A stretch of 64,000 bases of DNA, from the NCBI GenBank assembly GCA_024364735.1, contig JAGFNQ010005391.1:25961-89960 (forward strand). The letters run 5' to 3'. Shown here piece after piece: positions 1 to 11,964 of this stretch; positions within the stretch are counted from its first letter, which is position 1, and each line of letters begins with the position of its first letter. The stretch is from Boesenbergia rotunda. Its lineage: Eukaryota > Streptophyta > Magnoliopsida > Zingiberales > Zingiberaceae. A program made the position numbers and the translations under genes. A model generated the notes under the pieces. It saw only the letters and a list, made by a program, of their open reading frames with translations. It was not told the origin of the DNA and searched no databases.

Positions 1-693
1 TCGGAGGAAGCAAAATGATTGGTATTTCACGTCGAGGCTAGTGTTGGATACTATCTTCGTAAAACGATATTGCTCCGCTACTGGTGCTCACGGATAGCAG
101 CAATTCGTTTCTAAGATACAACGACGTCGTCTCAGAATAGTAGCACTTCAAATTCCGAAACCGGCGAACCTTCCGTAGGCTTCTCGGACTCTCGATGCAG
201 AAGAGGGAGGAGTGCAAATGCTTATAGATTGCAATGCTTGAATGAATGAAATGATCTAGTGGAGAGATCTATTTATATTGAGTGAAGAGGTAAGTACCCT
301 TTGGTTCGGACAGATCTGGACCGTTCATAACGAAAGAGTATAATCCTTTAAAGGTCATTTAATCTCGTCCTTTGATCTGAAGAGTTATAACTCTTCAGAT
401 CCATCTTGATCTCGGCCGTCAGATTAGAACATTTAATCCGACGTCTCAAATCCATTCTCCCTCTTCACATTCAGATCTTTGATCCGACGCTCCAGATCGC
501 ACCATCTTGCGATCTGTCCAGATCTTTGATCCGACGGCCACCATTGAGCGTATCTTGAACAATTAATTTCTCATTCACCCTTAATCGATTTTGAGCAAAT
601 AAATAGTCCAGATTTATCTACGCGAAACGTAGATTTCGATTTTGAAGTTAACTTGACTTTCAACGATCGATGACATCAAAATTGTATCTAACA
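1..693 (-). repeat. copia 3' LTR (partial)
   Basis: Near-identical to 5470-6165 with scattered substitutions and small indels. It ends at 693 in ...TAACA, followed directly by the polypurine tract. Visible divergence between the two LTRs implies an insertion clearly older than the gypsy element in this window. Confidence 0.92.
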
Positions 694-1256
694 ATCCCCC
701 ACATGAATGGAAATTAATGCATGTATTGTATGTATGCATGCTGACGCTTTACAAGAGTCCAATTGATAAGTCAATGCATCGGGAAAGGTAGCTTGTGGCT
801 TTGAACCTTCCGTAGTGGAATGCTATCGAGCATATTAAGCTGCGCAGTGAACGTGATGTCTTTAACTGCTCAGCTGTTGGTGTATACTAAGACAATAACA
901 CCCACACAGAGACTTATCTCACCCACTTTTAGTTCTCATGGTTGGTTCCGTTTCGGCCATGGATACCATCTTGGATTCATGAGTGTTTCATTGAAGCGGC
1001 CTGTCTTCACACTCACATAGGTGACACTTCTATCAAGAGTATCCTACCATACTCCACCTTAAAGGTATAGGAGTCATTAAAAGCATAAACTTATCCTCAC
1101 TACATATGGTAGGACAACACCAAATCATCCTAGGATTGGGATAGTAGAGAATTATTTCTCTTGTGCTATTACACAACTTCTGTAACTTCGTTGTCTCATT
1201 GAACCAAGATCTTGGGATCTTCAGTCAACAAGGTTGGGTTACCGCTACAGTCGTTT
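694..1256 (-). other. copia 3' untranslated region with polypurine tract
   Basis: Lies between the 3' LTR and the end of the polyprotein. The tract at 694-702 is the plus-strand primer site. Short open frames here (820-1020, 1163-1351) run against the element and have no recognisable content. Confidence 0.6.
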
Positions 1257-4200
1257 TTAGTTGTAGATTTTCAATCTCATTCCTCTTGATGAGCAGTATA
1301 CTTGATCTCGATTTAGCCCCTTCGTTAGGGGATCTGCCAAATTATCCTTAGATTTGACATAATCGATTGCAATTACTCCGTTCGAGATCAACTGCCTAAT
1401 GGTATTATGTCGACGATGTATATGTCATGATTTACTATTATACATACTACTCTGTGCCCTTCCAATTGCCATTGACTATCACAGTAGATAAGTACGGTGG
1501 GCACAGATTTTATCCAGCTCGGAATATCTTCCAAGAAATTCCGCAACCATTCAGCTTCTTCAACTGCTTTATCAAGTGCTATAAACTCATATTCCATTGT
1601 TGATCGAGCTATGCATGTTTGCTTGGTGGATTTCCAAGATACTGCTCCTCCACCGATCATGAATACATATCCACTAGTGGATTTGGAGTCTTTTGTATCG
1701 GAGATCCAATTAGCATCACAATATCCCTCCAAGACTCCGGGATACTTTTCGTAATGTAATCCGTAGTTCATAGTATATTTTAAATATCTAAGAACTCGCA
1801 TCACTGCTTTCCAATGGGTGTCGTTTGGATTGCTCGTAAAACGACTCAGTTTGTTGACTACACAGACAATATCCGGACGAGTACAGTTTGTAAGATACAT
1901 CAAACTGCCAATTATCCGGGAATATTCCAATTGCGATATGGGTTCACCATGATTTTTCGCTAAGTGTTGACTTAGATCCATAGGTGTTTTTACAGTAAAG
2001 AGATCGTATGCATTGAATCTTTTCAATACTGACTCTACATAATGGGATTGTGTTAAAACTATTCCATCGGACGTCCTGAGAATTTTAATTCCCAATATGA
2101 CATCTACTTGACCCATATCTTTCATGTCGAAACTATTGGTCAACATTTTCTTAGTACTCATGATGACATCATGATTACTTCCCATTATGAGCATGTCGTC
2201 TACGTATAGACAGACGATTACATAACTCTCAGGTGTGCCTTTGACATAAATGCATTTGTCACATTCATTTATTCTGAATTTGTTTGACAACATTATTTTG
2301 TCAAATTTTTCGTGCCTTTGCTTTGGTGCTTGTTTAAGTCCGTACAACGACTTAACAAGTCGACACGCCTTTCTCTCAGTTCCAGGAGCTATGAATCCCT
2401 CGAGTTGCTCCATGTAGATTTCTTCTTCCAACTCACCATTTAAGAACGCAGTCTTAACATCCATTTGGTGTATTTCAAGGTCATACAATGCTGCAATGGC
2501 TATCAGCACTCGTATGGACGTAATCCTTGTCACCGGTGAGTAGGTATCGAAGTAATCAAGGTCTTCCTGTTGCTTGTACCCTTTAGCTACAAGTCTGGCC
2601 TTATAATTGTCAATCGATCCATCAGCCTTATACTTACGTTTTAGTATCCACTTACAACCTAATGGTTTAGTACCAGAAGGAAGGTCTACTAATTCCCAAG
2701 TATGGTTATTCATGATGGACTCGATTTCACTATTGACAGCTTCTTTACACAATGGGCCGTCGGGACCAGAGAGAGCTTCGCTTAGTGTTCTTGGGTCCAT
2801 TTTTGACATGAATGTCATTAAATCCGGCCCGAACGATTTCTCAACTCTAGCCCGTTTGCTCCGACATGGCTCTTTGCTTTGATTGTCAATAGCCCTTTTA
2901 TGACAACTAAGTTCTGGAACATTATCTTTGTTAGAACTTCCGTTGTCATTATTTTGAACGTTTTCCTTCTTATTTGGAAATACGTCTTCAAAAAATATTG
3001 CATTCCGAGATTCTATGGTTGTACTCACGTGAATATCAGGAATGTCTGACTTATGAACTATAAAGTGATATGCACTACTGTTTTGGGCATATTCGACAAA
3101 TATTGCATCGAACGTTTTAGGTCCGATCTTAACTTGCTTTGGCTTAGGTACTTCGACCTTTGCTAAGCACCCCCACACTTTCAAGTATTTGTACGATGGC
3201 TCGCGGCCTTTCCATAGTTCATATGGTGTTTTATCATTTTTCTTGTGAGGGATTTTGTTGAGAATGTGGTTTGCTGATAATATGGCGTCCCCCCCACAAA
3301 TTCTGGGGTAAGCCTGAATTTATCAACAAGACATTCATCATTTCCTTTAGTGTCCGATTTTTATGTTCGGCAACACCATTCGATTGAGGTGAGTAAGGTG
3401 TCGTTGTCTAATGGATAATTCCAGATTCTGAACAGAATTTATCAAACGGTGCACCATATTCTCCACCTCTATCGCTACGAATTATTTTAATTCGTTTTTC
3501 AAGTTGATTTTCAACTTCCGTTTTATAGGTTCTGAAAGCTTCCAGGGCTTCGTCTTTACTTCTTAAAAGAAAGACATAACAGAACATCATACAGTCATCG
3601 ATAAAAGTAATGAAGTACTTTTTACCTCCTCTAGTTTGCACGAATTTCAAGTCACATAGATCACTATGTATTAATTCTAGAGGAGTCGTTGACATTTCCA
3701 CCGAATGAAAAGGTAGTCTCGTCATTTTCGCTTCCACGCACACTTCGCATTTGTGTGTTTCGTCAACATCGATGTTCGGTAATAAATTTAGTTTGACGAG
3801 ACGTTTCAGAGTATTATTATTGACAAGCCCAAGCCGATCATGTCATAAATTAAAACACTCAACAACATAGCTGGAAGTTTTTAATTTATTACCATCAAAA
3901 TTATGGTGTACAGTCATTACAACCATCTTGAACAAATTCTATTCTAAATACCCTTTTCCTACGAAGACACCGTTCTTCGTAAGCATAAAGTTGTTGGATT
4001 GGAATACTAGTTTGAATCCGGCTTTAACAAGTGCCGATTCTGAAACTAAGTTCTTCCTGATGTCGGGAACATGGAGCACATCAATGAAAGTTAGCTCCTT
4101 CCCAGACGTCATTTTTAGAACAACTGTCCCGAGTCCAACAATTGAGGACGTCGTGGAATTGCCCATATAGAGCTTTCTTCCACTTATCGGGGTGTACTTG

Positions 4201-5219
4201 GAGAACATAGCCTTATCCGAACAGACGTGGCGGGTTGCTCCAGTATCGATCCACCACTGCTTCGGGTTGTCCACCAAATTGGGTTCGAACACAACCGCAG
4301 TGAGATTCAGAGTGCTGAGATCTATGTCAGCGGAGGTTGCGACTTGGTTCGCAACATTCTTCTGGCTCTTGGTTGTCTTCTTCGGGCGTCTGCAGTCTTT
4401 GGACATGTGTCCTGACTTTCCATAATTGTAACACGTGCCCTTGAACTTTTTGCCTTGAGCCTTCTGGTTCGGTTACTTCGGCTTCTTCGCTTTTGGTTCC
4501 GTCAGGTTGGACATCTCGTCGACTGTCCGCTTTGTTCCTCTAGAGTCGGATAATTTTCGATTATCCTCCTCTATTCGCAGCCGCAGAATGAGGTCTTCAA
4601 GTCTCATCTCCTTCTGCTTGTGCTTTAGGTAATTTTTGAAATCCTTCCATGACGGAGGGAGTTTCTCGATTACCGCAGCAACTTTGAATGACTCGTTTAG
4701 CGTCATTCCTTCGGCGTCCAAATTATGCATTATTAGTTGCATGTCTTGGACCTGAGACGTGACGCTCTTGGAATCCACCATTTTGAAATCCAAAAACCGA
4801 TCGACGATGAATTTCTTCAGTCCGGCGTTTTCGTTTTTGTATTTCTTCTCCAACGATTCCCACAGTGACTTAGCCGTCTCCATTATGCAATATACGTTAT
4901 ATAGCGCATTGTCCAGCGCATTAAGAACGTAATTGCGACACAGGAAGTCTCCGTGTGACCACGCATCGCGAGCAACTTAGCTCCCGGAATTATTTTCCGT
5001 AGCGGCTGGCGGGTCTTCACGCAGGAACCGTACAAGGTTCAGCGTGGTTAGGTAGAACAACATCTTTTGCTGTCATCTTTTGAAGTCAACTCCTTTGAAT
5101 TTCTCCGGCTTCTCGGCGTGAGGGACGGCGGTGGGTATATCGTTGATTTTGAAGTCGGCTCCGTTCGACTTCTCGGCGTGAGGGACGACGGCGGTTGGTA
5201 CATCGTTGACTCTGGCCAT
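1257..5219 (-). pseudogene. copia gag-pol polyprotein, broken
   Basis: Read on the minus strand, gag starts at 5219. The frame is constant to about 3300 but is interrupted by stops near 5071, 4980, 4471, 3937, 3845 and 3407. The CCHC zinc knuckle (about 4400-4440) has its second Cys replaced by Tyr. The protease motif DTGA has its Asp at 4247-4245. Integrase HHCC and catalytic-core segments lie at about 3850-3400. A run of seven C at 3289-3295 shifts the frame by one. RT follows with YVDD at 2206-2195, then RNase H. A second frameshift near 1468 precedes the RNase H C-terminus, which ends at a stop at 1257-1259. Domain order is that of Ty1/copia. Function is lost; RNA from it could still be packaged in trans by a related active element (inference). 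Confidence 0.9.
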
Positions 5220-5263
5220 ATCAGTTTGCCGAATAACTTTATTGTAGAGCATATTCCTCAACT

Positions 5264-5331
5264 TGGTATGGTGGTGCAGTTGGTTACCACTTCAAATTAA
5301 CATACAAGAGGTCTCCAGTTCGATTCCTCTT
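5264..5331 (+). other. tRNA-like block between copia 5' LTR and gag
   Basis: On the plus strand, opposite to the element, there is an A-box-like sequence TGGTGCAGTTGG at 5272-5283 and a B-box-like sequence AGTTCGATTCC at 5317-5327, spaced as in a tRNA gene. The T-stem pairs poorly, so it is not a functional tRNA gene as read. A TGCACCA at 5354-5360 is complementary to TGGTGCA inside the A box. It could be a captured tRNA primer complement, a SINE fragment, or chance. The usual initiator-Met primer site is not seen beside this LTR. Confidence 0.35.
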
Positions 5332-5374
5332 GACGTCAATTATTTATAATAATTGCACCAATATCGTTTTACGA

Positions 5375-6165
5375 TGTTGGAAAATGTATTCCTTCAATAA
5401 TTTCGAATATATCTCCTCGGTATTTGACTTAGTCGATTCACGACCGTCGGAACTTCCGGGAGGTTGCTTTCGGAGAAAGCAAACTGATTGATATTTCACG
5501 TCGAGGCTAGTGTTGGACACTATCTCCGTAAAACGATATTGCTCCGCTACTGGTGCTCACGAATAGCAGCAATTCGTTTCCAAGATACAACGACACGTCG
5601 TCTCGGAATAGTAGCACTTCAAATTTCGAGACCGGCGAACCTTCCGTAGGCTTCTCGGACTCTCGATGCAGAAGAGGGAGGAGTGCACATACTTATAGAT
5701 TGCAATGCTTGAATGAATGAAATGATCTAGTGGAGGGATCTATTTATATTGAGTGAAGAGGTAAGTACCCTTTGGTTCGGACAGATCTGGATCGTTCATA
5801 ACGAAAGGGTATAACCCTTCAAAGGTCATTTACTCTCGTCCCTTGATCTGAAGAGTTATAACTCTTCAGATCCATCTTGATCTCGGCCGTCAGATTAGAA
5901 CATTTAATCCGACGCCTCAGATCCATTCTCCCTCTTCACATTCAGATTCTTGATCCGACGCTCCAGATCGTACCATCTTGCGGTCTGTCCAGATCTTTGA
6001 TCCGACGGCCACCATTGAGCGTATCTTGAACAATTAATTTCTCATTCATCCTTAATCGGTTTTGAGCAAATAAATAGTCCAGATTTATCTACGCGAAACG
6101 TAGATTTCGATTTTGAAGTTAAACTTGACTTTCAACGATCGATGGCATCAAAAACGTATCCAACA
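5375..6165 (-). repeat. copia 5' LTR (complete, 791 bp)
   Basis: Bounded by TGTTGG at 5375 and CCAACA ending at 6165, a perfect 6-bp inverted terminal repeat. It matches 1-693 over its 3' 695 bp. Confidence 0.92.
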
Positions 6166-8187
6166 ACCTGAATTTACACTCAATATTGTCATAAGCTTTA
6201 AATCAATATTATGAGAGAATCTGTTTATGTTTTGAATAAACTAGAATAAATATATAAATTAATTTCTCTTTAAAAAGCTTGAGCTTTTAGAATGGGTGAT
6301 TAGTCAATCAGCTAATTGGTGCTTCATCGACAAGGAGGAAAGCTACTATCGACGCAAAGCTACTATCGACGGAGGGAGAGCAGAGATTGCTTATGGATTC
6401 TGTTGAAATTGGCTTGGAAAGAAAATTTTTGTATTATTAAAAACAATTATAGCTTCGATCATTCTTTCCATGATCGCAAAATTATTGATGATTTTCTGTA
6501 TTGATCTTGATCCTTTTCGTGGAATGTGTTGTCTATGTGCTAAACCTTGTCTCTGCACCATGCTCTGTGCTATTTGTCAGCCTTCCACTCCTCGAACGCT
6601 TAAGCCATGTTTCGAGTTCTTACAACCCAATTAATTTTAGAGGTAAACAATTTGTTCCATAGAAATTTTTCTATCAATCTCTACAATAAATCAGGGAAGT
6701 GTTGTAGCAAATCGTCGGCAATAAATCTTTTGATCTTTGCCATCCTTATAAGATTGTCCGACGCTAAATCAATAATTTTTTTCTCACCAAAGGATCAAAC
6801 TGTGACACTCTTTGTAATAAATCTTTCGATTTTCGCCGTCCCTATAAGACCATCCAATACCAAATCGTTACTTCGCTCATGAAGACAAATTCGCGGACTT
6901 CTTTTTCACCCATGGGTACTTCAATTGACAGCCGCTCAGTCCAAATTTTTTCACTAAATTCAATATCAACACGTCCTAACAAAGGATTAAACCGTGACCC
7001 TCCTTTAACTCCTTTACATCTTAACCATTGCGTCATATCTATGGGGGCTTTAGCCATGCTTCTTTTGCTCCTCCCTGAGATCGCCATGTGCAGCCTTCTC
7101 CTTGCCTGACCAAAATCTTCGACATCAAAATTACATGTTTTATAAGATATTCTTCCATCTGCCAACTACAACTCTGGACTTTTCATTGCGGATTTAAACA
7201 ACAAAAGGCTTCGACTTATTGTAAGAGGAAGAATATAGAGGGATAGATACATTTGCCATGACAACTAAACTCATTAGTGCCCGTGGTCCGTTCAACGATT
7301 TCAGCAGGGTTGGGCCATGGGTCGTGCCAGCAGGCACGGGCGTCCATGGCCCGTTTGGCGGGTGGAGCATGGCTGGTGTTCGAGTGACAAGGGCACTGAA
7401 ACAGTTTCGCCTAGTGGAACACGGCTTGTGCTGACTGCTGTAATCTTCATTTTTGCTCTTTTTCATGTCCTATCGCAATAAATACATAAGAGCATTCTTC
7501 TAAAATAGAAAAGTATCAAAATAAAGCATAAAAAAATGATGCGTAAAATATATGCATACAAAATATGATCAAATATGTATCAAACTATAACAAAAATCCT
7601 ATTTAAAATATACACATCAGGCCGCCAATAAAGTTTGATTCTAAATTTCGAGTAAAACATTATGACCCTTTAAAATTCATTAGGTCATGATGAATTCAGG
7701 TTGTCAAAATGACATTTATCCTATAATAATTTGTGTTATTTACTCGATCATCTTCACTTGAAACCATAAATCTATTATAGATCTACGGTAGAATTTAAAA
7801 AATTAATTGAAAATTCGGATACTAGGCTGAAATCTTATAAGCATCTTCGTAGAATACAATCTACTCTCTAATTTTTCACTATATTTTATTGAACGATAAG
7901 GGCATACCAACCTTTGATAGTGTAGAAGAGCTCACTATTACTTTTTTGCTATTAAAATTAATTACAAAATCTACCATAGTTTATATATTTTAATAACTAT
8001 CTTATACTTTCTTATGACCTAACCAATTTACCCTTAAAAATATTGGGCAACCTTCCACGAGGAATATTACTCGACCGAGATTATGGTGAATAAATTCACC
8101 ATATACTAAGAAATGCAAATGAAATGCACAATGTTTTTCTGTAGTTGAAGCAATTTCTAAACGCTTGGTAATTTTTTATTTTCGGTT
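6166..8187. other. intergenic DNA without a recognised gene
   Basis: AT-rich. Open frames at 6842-7165 (minus, 107 aa) and 6607-6882 (plus) have no recognisable domain and I do not call them genes. A GC-rich patch (about 7270-7440) contains a hairpin. The rest resembles old, unassigned repeat DNA. Confidence 0.5.
7312..7352. repeat. GC-rich imperfect inverted repeat
   Basis: GGGCCATGG ... CGTGCC on the left is mirrored by GGCACG ... CCATGGCCC on the right around an AGCA loop. Two paired blocks with small bulges make a hairpin of about 40 bp, GC-rich against AT-rich flanks. Possibly a transposon sub-terminal repeat; no element ends were found. Confidence 0.5.
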
Positions 8188-8204
8188 CCAATAGTAAGAT
8201 CAGA

Positions 8205-8450
8205 ATGATGAACCAGGCAGCAGACAAATTGAACCTGGGGTGACCGGCCCGGCCCCACAGAAGTTTCCCACCGGTCATCAGGGTAAATCGGGAAGCGCTC
8301 GCGGTGGCCAATCTAGAAGCCCAGCGGCCCAGGGTTCGCGCCCCATCTGGAGAAAAAATTCCTGCAAAATGCGCCGTAGCTGGGGATCGAACCGCGGATG
8401 CGTAGGTTAACAACTAATGACCTTACCGCTGCACCATAGCCCCGGGGGCA
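8205..8450 (-). mobile_element. tRNA-derived SINE, copy 1
   Basis: A perfect 17-bp target duplication CCAATAGTAAGATCAGA lies at 8188-8204 and 8451-8467. Read on the minus strand from 8450, the head has an A box (TATGGTGCAGCGGTAAGG) and a B box (GGTTCGATCCC), i.e. a pol III promoter of tRNA type. A 246-bp body follows that matches a second copy at 57590-57829. Length, long target duplication and tRNA head are those of a plant SINE. I cannot name the family. Confidence 0.88.
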
Positions 8451-8467
8451 CCAATAGTAAGATCAGA

Positions 8468-9263
8468 GAGTATATACTTACTTACAAATTTAATAGCTCG
8501 CTCATTTGAATATGGAGATTAACCCAAGTATTAATTTATATAATTCCAAAATATTTGCATATAATCTATCTTTTTTCTTTCTGACTTTACCTCTCAAAGG
8601 TAGTATAGGCACGTTCTGTAATTTAAATTAAAGTCATCCATAAACATGGATATAATTGCTTGTGCCTGCCAACTTATAAGATGGATTATATTTGTGAGAT
8701 GTCAAAGAACATTTGGGTATGATTTCTAATTAAGCCAAATCTAATCAATTGGCCATTGTAGATACTCCATAAATTATTTGATTTATCCCTCGAATAAAGA
8801 ATGATCATTTAATTCTTCTAACTCTACTTCGATCTACCCATCGTGACTAGCTAGTTTGATCGCTAGCTAAGCTAATCCAAAAGCTTAAATATCAATTTAT
8901 ATATTTTTATCATCGATAAGAGTAGCAAACCAGAAATACATTCATGGTAATTAAAACAACGCTTTCGATGTGGAGAACATAAATTAATTAACATCGATAT
9001 ATCCACCAATTACATTAGTGTCAGTATTTCCTAGCTAGCTGAATTAACTTCAAAGGCCAATTACATTAGAAGCAAATGCTATCATTTTAATTCATATTAT
9101 GAAAATCCTACCAAATGCTATCATTTTCACGACTTTGTACATCATTTCTATGTTGACAACGATGAATATAAAAATAAAAAAATATGACTAGAGCCAACCA
9201 AAAGATTTTACTCTAATTCAACTATTTGTGTATCATATGAAACTTTATCTCTTTTATTAATAT
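8468..9263. other. AT-rich intergenic DNA
   Basis: No gene seen. From about 9120 the sequence joins the repeat family found throughout 24903-46081 (shared blocks around ACTTTATCTCTTTTATTAA). Confidence 0.5.
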
Positions 9264-9268
9264 CCTAT

Positions 9269-9919
9269 TGATCCTATCACTTGTCGACGATCTGAGGGTG
9301 GGGTGGACTATCAGAATGATCACCTATGATCACCTGACCACATATGACGAAGAGCTATCTAAGGTGCCTGAAAGAGAAGTGTGGATTAGAATAACGGCCG
9401 GAGGGATATCTGACACAATCACCCTGACACTCAAGTCAGTAATTGCAAGAGGTGGAACAAAAGTAAGAGAATAGGGTTTCAGGGTTCACTACGCACATAC
9501 CTTTTGGAGGTTGAGACCAACTAATCTTCATAGAATGTAGATGATTTCTGCGTTCTTCCACATTATCAGATTCTCATGCCTGGTTACCCACGTTTTGGGG
9601 GGATAATGGATAATTACTCCTACATTTTTTTGACGTATAATGGATAATTATTGCCCGTTTAATGTGGATAAGAAGTTACATTTTCCATCAATCTCGCAGG
9701 TCACGTCTTCACCTTTTTCGTAACGATAGTAACCTCCTCTCCTTTTACGATAGAGAAAATCCATCATTCCGATTGAGTCCCGAATCAGGAATCCCCAAGT
9801 TGGGGTTGGTGGTCCTGACTCGGGAATCAATGGTGGTCTTGGTGAATAGGAGCTATCACATGGATTAACATGTGGACTCTCTTTTGCCACAAGGCTCTCT
9901 TCTGTTGCCTCCGACATCA
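9269..9919 (-). mobile_element. small solo LTR, probably Ty3/gypsy Tat-type
   Basis: A 651-bp TG...CA unit interrupts the repeat family between CCTAT (9264-9268) and CCTAC (9920-9924), a 5-bp duplication with one mismatch. Uninterrupted copies elsewhere read straight through this junction (ATATCCTACCAAATAAATT). The minus-strand 3' end (...ATAGGATCA) resembles the ends of the Tat LTRs in this window (...ACAGGATCA). No internal element sequence remains. The weak frames at 9268-9474 and 9648-9920 lie inside it and are not genes. Confidence 0.6.
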
Positions 9920-10111
9920 CCTACCAAATAAATTTAATAAGGATAGCAAAATGATTTGATCTCAATTGTTAGAATTTAATCTAACACGGTCTCAATGTCA
10001 CATGAACAATAATTCAAAAATCTTATGTCCCATGTTGAGCTCAAAGTGAAGCTAGCAACATATTACAACACCAAAAGAAAATTATATTAAAATACTATTG
10101 TCGCTCCCAGC
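9920..10111 (+). repeat. copy of the dispersed AT-rich repeat, left of the fold-back element
   Basis: Matches blocks at 27560-27760, 28950-29150, 29620-29820 and others. It is the left half of a copy split by the fold-back insertion; the right half resumes at 24903. Confidence 0.8.
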
Positions 10112-10120
10112 TGAATCTTC

Positions 10121-11917
<1,797 letters not shown>

Positions 11918-11921
11918 AATT

Positions 11922-11939
11922 TGGCGCCGTCTGTGGGAA
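11922..11939 (+). other. gypsy primer-binding site (tRNA-Asp-like)
   Basis: TGGCGCCGT begins 4 bp after the LTR and matches the complement of the plant tRNA-Asp 3' end over its first nine bases; the rest diverges. Confidence 0.7.
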
Positions 11940-11964
11940 TCTTCCGCCTGATCGAAAGTCGAAG

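Larger units (their letters stand above)
1..6165 (-). mobile_element. Ty1/copia LTR retrotransposon, degenerate, 3' LTR cut by window start
   Basis: Two copies of the same LTR, at 1-693 and 5375-6165, flank a decayed minus-strand polyprotein (gag, protease, integrase, RT, RNase H in copia order). Position 1 aligns with 5470, so about 95 bp of the left LTR lies outside the window. The complete LTR has TGTTGG/CCAACA inverted ends. A polypurine tract read on the minus strand (GTGGGGGAT) abuts the left LTR at 694-702. The target duplication cannot be checked because the left end is missing. Integrase before RT establishes copia. Several stop codons and at least two frameshifts make it non-autonomous. 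Confidence 0.93.

Noticed and set aside
6842..7165. 107-aa minus-strand frame
   Set aside because: No recognisable domain, no neighbouring exon and no conservation evidence; left as intergenic.
9268..9920. Frames of 68 and 90 aa
   Set aside because: They lie wholly inside a 651-bp TG...CA unit with a 5-bp duplication, best read as a solo LTR.
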